Origin: Dichomitus squalens LYAD-421 SS1
Taxonomy: Eukaryota > Basidiomycota > Agaricomycetes > Polyporales > Polyporaceae
Direction: 5' to 3'
Length of the DNA: 64,000 bases
Assembly: GCF_000275845.1 (NCBI RefSeq)
Contig: NW_006766885.1
Coordinates: 1,534,297-1,598,296, forward strand
Each line of letters opens with the position of its first letter. Within the stretch, counting starts at the first letter, position 1. Below are positions 58,974 to 64,000 of this stretch, piece by piece. The position numbers and the translations under genes are program-made. A model generated the notes under the pieces. It did not search any database. It saw only the letters and a program-made list of their open reading frames with translations, and was not told the origin of the DNA.

Positions 58974-60575
58974 CTATCCTATCCTGCTCTGCCCCCGTAT
59001 TGCGCATTCACGAAGAACACACGCACCTAAGCGACTCCTCACCGCCACGCTTCCGACTTTCTCCATCAGAGATGTCCGAAGTACACAAAGAACGCGAGCA
59101 CCGTCAGCGCCAACAGAGACGAGCTTGCGGATGATAGCCTCGTAGACCGCGAGAGGGGGGACCATCCGGAGCGCCTTCATCTCCTCCAGGTAGAAGAACG
59201 CGTCCTCGTACGTCATCCGCGTCAGGCACAGGAGCATCATGTGCTTGTACGTCCTCACGTCCACCTTGACCCTCGTGTTCTTCAAGTCCGACAGAAACCG
59301 GTCTCCAAGCTGGCAATGACGCGCGTAGATGCAGCTACCAAGAAGCAGGTTGAACGTGTCGACGTTGGGCTTGAGTCCCACTTGCGCCGCCGCCTTGCAG
59401 GTGCAGACGGCGCGCTGGAGGGCCTTGAGCGCAACAGCCGTCTGGATGACGACGTTGAGTGCAACAGGGTCGACCACCTCGCCATTTTCACGAATCTCCT
59501 CGAGCTTGCCCCCGTCGACCGTGTCGGTATCCTTGGAGATGATTGCGAGGACAAGCGACGCGGTATCGAGTGTAGGCGCCATGTCATTCTTGCGCCTGAA
59601 ATCGAGGAGTATGAACGGCTCCTTGATTTCGCTGCGGGCGTACATCGCCTCGACGACAGGCGCGAAGTGGTGCTCGTACGGATGCGACTCATAGGGGTCA
59701 GCGAGATCCAGCGCAAGCTGAGGGAAGCCAAGGTCCCCCGGCAGCACACGTGATGACAGAGATGGCCGTCTTCAATGCGGGGAAAAGCCCAGCGGGTCCG
59801 AGTTTCGCGAGGAATTGCAAGGCGACTTCTAGCCGTTGGGTCTCCGCGAAACGAGTGGTGATAATCTTGTATGTATATTCGTTCGGCAGGACACTCCATT
59901 CCCCCATCATCTTGATCACATCGAATATGGCACTTTGCTCATGAGGTCTTAATGTCTACGAGAGGACGGCGTGCATGTCAGATACAATGGTTCCATATTC
60001 CCCCTTCAAGCTCTTAACGTTCGGGAGCAGCCATGCATGGCCGCGTGCGGATGTTGCGTTAAAACAAGTCACGCACCTCCATGAGATAGTGGAAAGATTG
60101 TTTGTCAGGGTGCATGCCCATAGCCACCATATCCTCGAAGATGCCCCTCGCCTCCGCGTACAACCGCTCCTGGACATACGCCTGCAGCAGACAGTTGTAC
60201 GTCGACCTGTCCGGCTTGACGCCCTCCGTCTTCATGCGTCGCCTAGTGAAAACGACGTGCGTCCTCTCGCGGTCGAGTTGCGAGGCGAGCATCATGTTGT
60301 AGCGGGCGAGCGGGCCGCGGAAGTTGGTGTCCGCGCCCACAGCGAATCGGTGGTGTGGGCTCTCATAGGTTGATCTGAGATCAGTTGAAGTCAGATAGGG
60401 AGCGGTGCCAGCATGTCTTCGCCATTCGTGTCGGACGGACGTGAGTGATACGCCAGGTGTACGAGACATTCGGTGACCGACATACATTGTGTGGACGACA
60501 CGCTAACTCTGCCGCTGCCTGGAGAATACTATCTCGGGCCCTTTTTAGAGCATGGCGAGATGACGATGCAAGCAT
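58974..60575 (-). CDS. pentatricopeptide repeat (PPR) protein, probably mitochondrial
   Basis: PPR proteins bind organellar RNA. The clearest repeats are GVKPDRSTYNCLLQAYVQER, then LYAEARGIFEDMVAMGMHPD, SVLPNEYTYKIITTRFAETQ, VGLKPNVDTFNLLLGSCIYA, and VDVRTYKHMMLLCLTRMTYE with FFYLEEMKALRMVPP. Together they show the helix-turn-helix spacing of the family. The upstream sequence has two possible starts: ATG 60487 in the same frame as the first repeat exon, or ATG 60575, which gives a better mitochondrial leader (LASSSRHALKRARDSIL) but needs an intron whose donor I cannot fix. The 3' end is also approximate: the frame runs to 58974, but a last intron near 59110 is possible. About 430-470 residues. 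Confidence 0.7.
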
Positions 60576-62791
60576 CGAGCTCGTCGGAGAGACAAGAATT
60601 TATCATTGAACGTGGAGGAGTGCAGAGATGTGCTTGACCCCAGGACCCCGAAAGTCGGCAGCGGTGACTTCTTCTAATGGCTCAGGCTTTCTCTCTATTT
60701 CAGTTTCCAGAGTTCTGGCTCTAGTGAATTCTACAATGCCTGAAGTTATGACATGCAATCGGTAGGGAAACCCTAGACTCTCTCACGCTTGACCCCCGGT
60801 GTCATCAGTCCCTCGCCCATCTCTGGAGGAGTGGACGTGCTCGGAGGCGTCCCATCATTTCGGGGCCGGGCGCTCACTCCGGCGGCAAAGCCCACAATAT
60901 TTACAGGAGGCTGTGCTATTGATAAGCGTTAGCTATGCAACAGGACGTGCCAGTGTTGCTTATACATACTCGCAGCAATGACTGATGCTGCGAACCTTCC
61001 AATTAGACTAGCTACCACGCCGTGGATCACTCTCGTGGTTTGCGGTGGCATCTCTACCAATGTGTCTATGGATGACGAATTCTTCACATTGGCCAGCGAA
61101 GAGGTATGTATCCAGTTCCTCGATGCAACTCAGAGCTGTGACTCAACGGAGGAGGATAGCGGCAATTCCTATACTCTTCAAGTCGGCGACGCCTTAGCTC
61201 AAGCCCGATCAATGCGATCCTGTGAACTTCGATTGGGTTATGGACGATCTCACTACGCAGTCCCTCGCCTCCTTTGAGTACGTTGCACCTTTGTTCTCGG
61301 ACGACGTCGCATTCGCCCGTACCTATTCCATACTGGCTAGGATGTTACGGTAAGGTTTCGCCCGTTGCGTCTTCCTGCTCTTGTGCATCGGCATTATGCC
61401 AGGGGCATGAAAGCGGCCGAGCCGGAGCTCGGGCTTCTCCTAGCTCCGTATCTCCGTTCAGTACAGGTGACATGGGTCGAGTCCGAGTCACCCTCCATCC
61501 CTTCCGGATGGTATGGGCCTGCTCGGACGACACGCTTGGCGCCCCTGGCGCATCAACCAAACCGCGGAGTCGCACACGGCCTCATGCACGCGATCGTCGA
61601 CACCTTCCTTGTTGTCAAGTTGGCCAAGCGAACGGGAGTGACGCTGAGGCAGCTGCGCCCGGGAAGGACACCGGAGAGCATCCACCACACCGTAGATCTT
61701 GTCCCTGTCCCAGTGCTCGACAGGCGCGCAAGGCGGCCAACAAAGATAGGGATCAGTCGCTTATAGGTCGCAGATGCAAAAGTGCGCGGTGGGTTCCTTT
61801 CCTGAGCAGGAAGCTGTCTCATCTCAATATCACAAGGTTGTGCTGAGCATCGTCATCGGGCGTGAAGAGCTCACGGACACGCTGCGCGCGGCGGGCTGGA
61901 AATGCGCAGCCGCTGTCTTGAGGGCAGACGCTATTGGTTAGGCGTCTGCTCCTGCTCAAGCCCTAGGTCTACAGAGCTTCGCCACTCTCAATTACTTCGG
62001 AGGACACAATCCTCGACTTGCACGGCAAGGTTCCCATGGTCGGTGTCGAGTTCGTTTCTTCGGTAGGCCCCGACCTGTACAACCAGGTCACGAGTCCGGC
62101 CGTGCTTACAAAGCTCGCGAGTCGCGTAGGGAGCAAGGGCCTGGCGGAGAGGCTGCTCACTTTGACCACGAGCGTGTACGGAGTGGCCCATTCTGTCGCT
62201 AAACATCTCGAAGGCGAGTCTCACGGGACATGGAGATCTTCGAGGAGGCCGTATATGAGATCGTCGGAGACGGTTGAGCAGGCAGTCGAGGGAAGGAGGG
62301 GCGGACGACCAGAAGAGATGTCTCCCAAGATGATCAGGTACGGCGGGGTGTAAAACACAGATGCATGTGCCATCGTTAAGGCTTCTGCCATTGCATATCA
62401 TACGAATGTTTCATGTCCTCTGGTCTTTCCATTCTTTGGTCTGTCGCTTAGGGCGGTTGAACCGCACGTGAACGAGGGCACGCTTTGCTGTGTAGCGCAC
62501 GGAATACACGGGTACTTGCTAGAACGTATCGTCAACCAGTGTGTTCTTGAGCGGTGGAGTTGCTTCCATCGCCGCGCACGCGTTTTTACTGAACCTTCAA
62601 TTCAGAGGCTTTCGGTCCTTCCCACGTTCAACACGCGACTGATTGTGCCCAGCCTCCCCTCAGCCGCATGTATCCTTGCATCGTGGTGGTCCGTGGACAC
62701 TCGCGACGCGCCTCAAGTGCGGGTCCCCCTTCAGACTCCTGCTCTACTAGAGGCTTGCTCCTCCCTTGCTCGTCCTCTACTTCGACTTGCG
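60576..62791. other. region with unrecognised plus-strand coding traces
   Basis: Several open stretches have protein-like composition: LPIRLATTPWITLVVCGGIS (from 60978), FDWVMDDLTTQSLASFEYVA (about 61218-61340), KAAEPELGLLLAPYLRSVQV (about 61400), HKVVLSIVIGREELTDTLRA (about 61832) and VPMVGVEFVSSVGPDLYNQV (about 62030). They lie in different frames, separated by stops, and no domain is recognised. This may be one multi-exon unknown gene, or a decaying one next to the transposon-damaged locus. I could not produce a consistent splice model. Confidence 0.25.
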
Positions 62792-63569
62792 ATGTCTCCC
62801 GTACTCCCCTGGGAACTCATAGAGAGTGTTGTGGACCAAGCTTGTCATGATTTCGACCTCCTACATAGCTTTTCCCTCACCTGTCGCCAGCTCCACTCTC
62901 GCAGTCTTCTGGTCATGATCAATCATATCTCTCTCAACAGCAGGGACAAGGCCTTCGCTTTCTACGACTTCCTTCGAACAGATACCGGATTACGGCTCCG
63001 AGAGCACGTACGGTCTCTCACCATTTCCCCCGTCGACGTTCCGCACCTTCCTCCGCTTCACATGCTTCCCAACCTCTCTACCCTCTCGTTCGTCTCGCGC
63101 AAACTCGAACGATACTACCATGAAGAAGGTCAACCTACTGTACGTCTCCACACATCCCACCTCTGGTGCTACCACCGGTACGGCCAGAACATTCGAACTC
63201 TAGAGCTGGGCTATCTCTCCCTGTCGGCCTGTATAGATCTGTGCCGATTGATTCTGGCCTTTCCGAATACCACAAAAATCATTTGCCACGACATCATAGT
63301 TAAGGGACCGGCGATGAGCGGACCTGTCATGGACGTGTTGGGAGCGAAGTTATCGCGGCCTCAGCTGGCCACCGTCAATGTGAGGATAGCCGAGTACATT
63401 CATTGTGTGCGTTCTATTCATCTGACAAGTCATATTTCTTAGATTCATTCGGGTGTAGATGAAACGGTAACTCTGTTGCTACTTGAATGCGCTCGGTGCA
63501 CTTTGCAGACCTTGATGTTGACAGGACAACTTGATGGTGTGATAAACTCGGGGCTGTGAAGACAAAGAT
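62792..63569 (+). pseudogene. F-box-like gene truncated at its 3' end
   Basis: Paralogue of the F-box-like gene at 52750-53940. ATG 62792 gives SPVLPWELIESVVDQACHDF, SFSLTCRQLHSRSL, LHMLPNLSTLSFVSRKLERY, NIRTLELGYLSLSACIDLCR and LILAFPNTTKIICHDIIVKG, clearly the same architecture but well diverged. A short intron (about 63407-63442) precedes a second exon, IHSGVDETVTLLLLECARCT and LQTLMLTGQLDG, whose DNA is about 96% identical to that of the other gene. Homology stops abruptly after 63539 and the frame closes a few codons later (VINSGL, stop at about 63567). The third exon and the WD40 half present at the other locus are missing. The abutting AT-rich repetitive DNA suggests a transposon cut the gene. 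It could still make a shortened protein. Confidence 0.65.
63443..63539 (+). repeat. 97 bp tract nearly identical to 53210-53306 (inverted)
   Basis: By direct alignment the two tracts differ at four positions in 97. Similarity ends sharply at the right end and is weak at the left beyond the intron. It is the second exon of the two F-box-like genes. Confidence 0.85.
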
Positions 63570-64000
63570 TAGATCCGACTAGAGTCGAAGCAAGATCTTC
63601 AGTCAGTAAGGAAAGACTATATTGCAGTAACCAACTGTACCTAGAGTCGAAGCAAGACTACAAAGGTTAAGTAAGTAACTACAAGTGAGAGGTAGATATA
63701 ATGAAGTACTCACTCTTCAGTCAGTAAGGAAAGACTGAAGAGGGAGGACGCAATCTGAAGTCCTTATATACTACAGAGAAGTGTCCATGACTAATCGAAG
63801 AGTGGTTAGTCACATGTACCATAGTGCGATGAATAATACGATGGTGAAAGAATTGCGACGTATCGCACCATAGGATGAGTAAGAGATGAGTAAGGCATAG
63901 ACCTGTCTAGACCGTTCTGGAGTAGTACGGATTGTCCTAGACAGTACCAGAAGAGTCCGGAAACATAGCTATAGTACACGAGCAGAGAGTCCCAAATATG
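63536..64000. mobile_element. probable LTR-element end (partial, runs off window)
   Basis: Where homology to the F-box-like gene ends, sequence starts TGTGATAAACTC, becomes AT-richer than the rest of the window, and carries internal direct repeats: ctagagtcgaagcaaga at 63579-63595 and 63641-63657, and cttcagtcagtaaggaaaga at 63597-63616 and 63715-63734. The second of these is part of an inverted repeat (ctcttcagtc / gactgaagag). There is no coding frame. A 5' TG, internal repeats and a TATA-like ttatatac at about 63763 fit an LTR, but the other end and target-site duplication are outside the window. Confidence 0.45.

Noticed and set aside
1..64000. CRISPR arrays, bacterial-type operons, prophage or secondary-metabolite backbone genes
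   Set aside because: No regularly spaced repeats and no NRPS/PKS or terpene synthase motifs were seen; gene structure is eukaryotic throughout.

Overview
The window is about 64 kb of nuclear DNA from a filamentous basidiomycete, most likely a wood-decay agaricomycete of the polypore type. The evidence is genes broken by many 50-65 nt introns, spliceosomal GT-AG (and at least one GC-AG) junctions with CTAAC/TGAC-like branch sites, GC-rich third codon positions, intron-bearing nuclear tRNAs, and F-box-like and F-box/WD40-like proteins of the kind expanded in polypores. There are no bacterial operons, CRISPR arrays or prophage genes. Two runs of N (26408-26738 and 50059-50197) are assembly gaps, and each is flanked by two apparently identical copies of an 0.9 kb stretch, so the true sequence is probably about 2.3 kb shorter.

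Layout. 0.6-4.4 kb: mitochondrial cytochrome c peroxidase and the Elongator-linked KTI12 protein, both minus. 5.3-7.2 kb: an FCP1-homology (Psr/SCP-type) phosphatase, plus. 8.9-12.1 kb: an unrecognised protein with a membrane segment and a coiled coil, minus. 14.3-16.5 kb: PAM16 and RNA polymerase I subunit RPA43, divergent, followed by tRNA-Lys. 18.2-23.7 kb: an F-box protein and a RHAMM/HMMR-like coiled-coil protein. 23.9-29.7 kb: a secreted GH18 protein and a BTB protein diverging around tRNA-Gln and the first gap. 31.0-37.5 kb: a large LIM-LIM-C1-RhoGAP regulator whose first intron is 1.67 kb. 40.7-42.6 kb: a second FCP1-type phosphatase paralogous to the first, in inverse orientation. 44.1-46.6 kb: a Yap-type bZIP factor and the fatty-acid elongase dehydratase PHS1. 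47.1-51.3 kb: a secreted carboxymuconolactone-decarboxylase-like protein and an endonuclease/exonuclease/phosphatase protein spanning the second gap. 51.7-53.9 kb: an F-box-like part and a WD40 part that look like one gene. 55.0-58.9 kb: a secreted GH16 glucanase and a secreted pepsin-type protease, divergent. 59.0-60.6 kb: a PPR protein. 60.6-64 kb: weak coding traces, a truncated paralogue of the F-box-like gene, and AT-rich, repeat-bearing DNA that looks like the start of an LTR element.

How the genes relate. Most are independent housekeeping or signalling genes. Functional pairings that can be argued are PAM16/RPA43, which share a 259 bp promoter interval; the GH16/protease pair, which share a 0.66 kb interval; and the two phosphatase paralogues. 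No novel multi-gene system is visible. The most informative signals are evolutionary or structural: a 97 bp nearly identical tract shared by two otherwise diverged F-box-like genes, one of them cut off by the presumed transposon; an apparent fungal RHAMM-like protein; extreme exon structures (a start-codon-only exon, a 17 nt exon, a 1.67 kb intron splitting a zinc finger); and several frame breaks that may be sequence errors.
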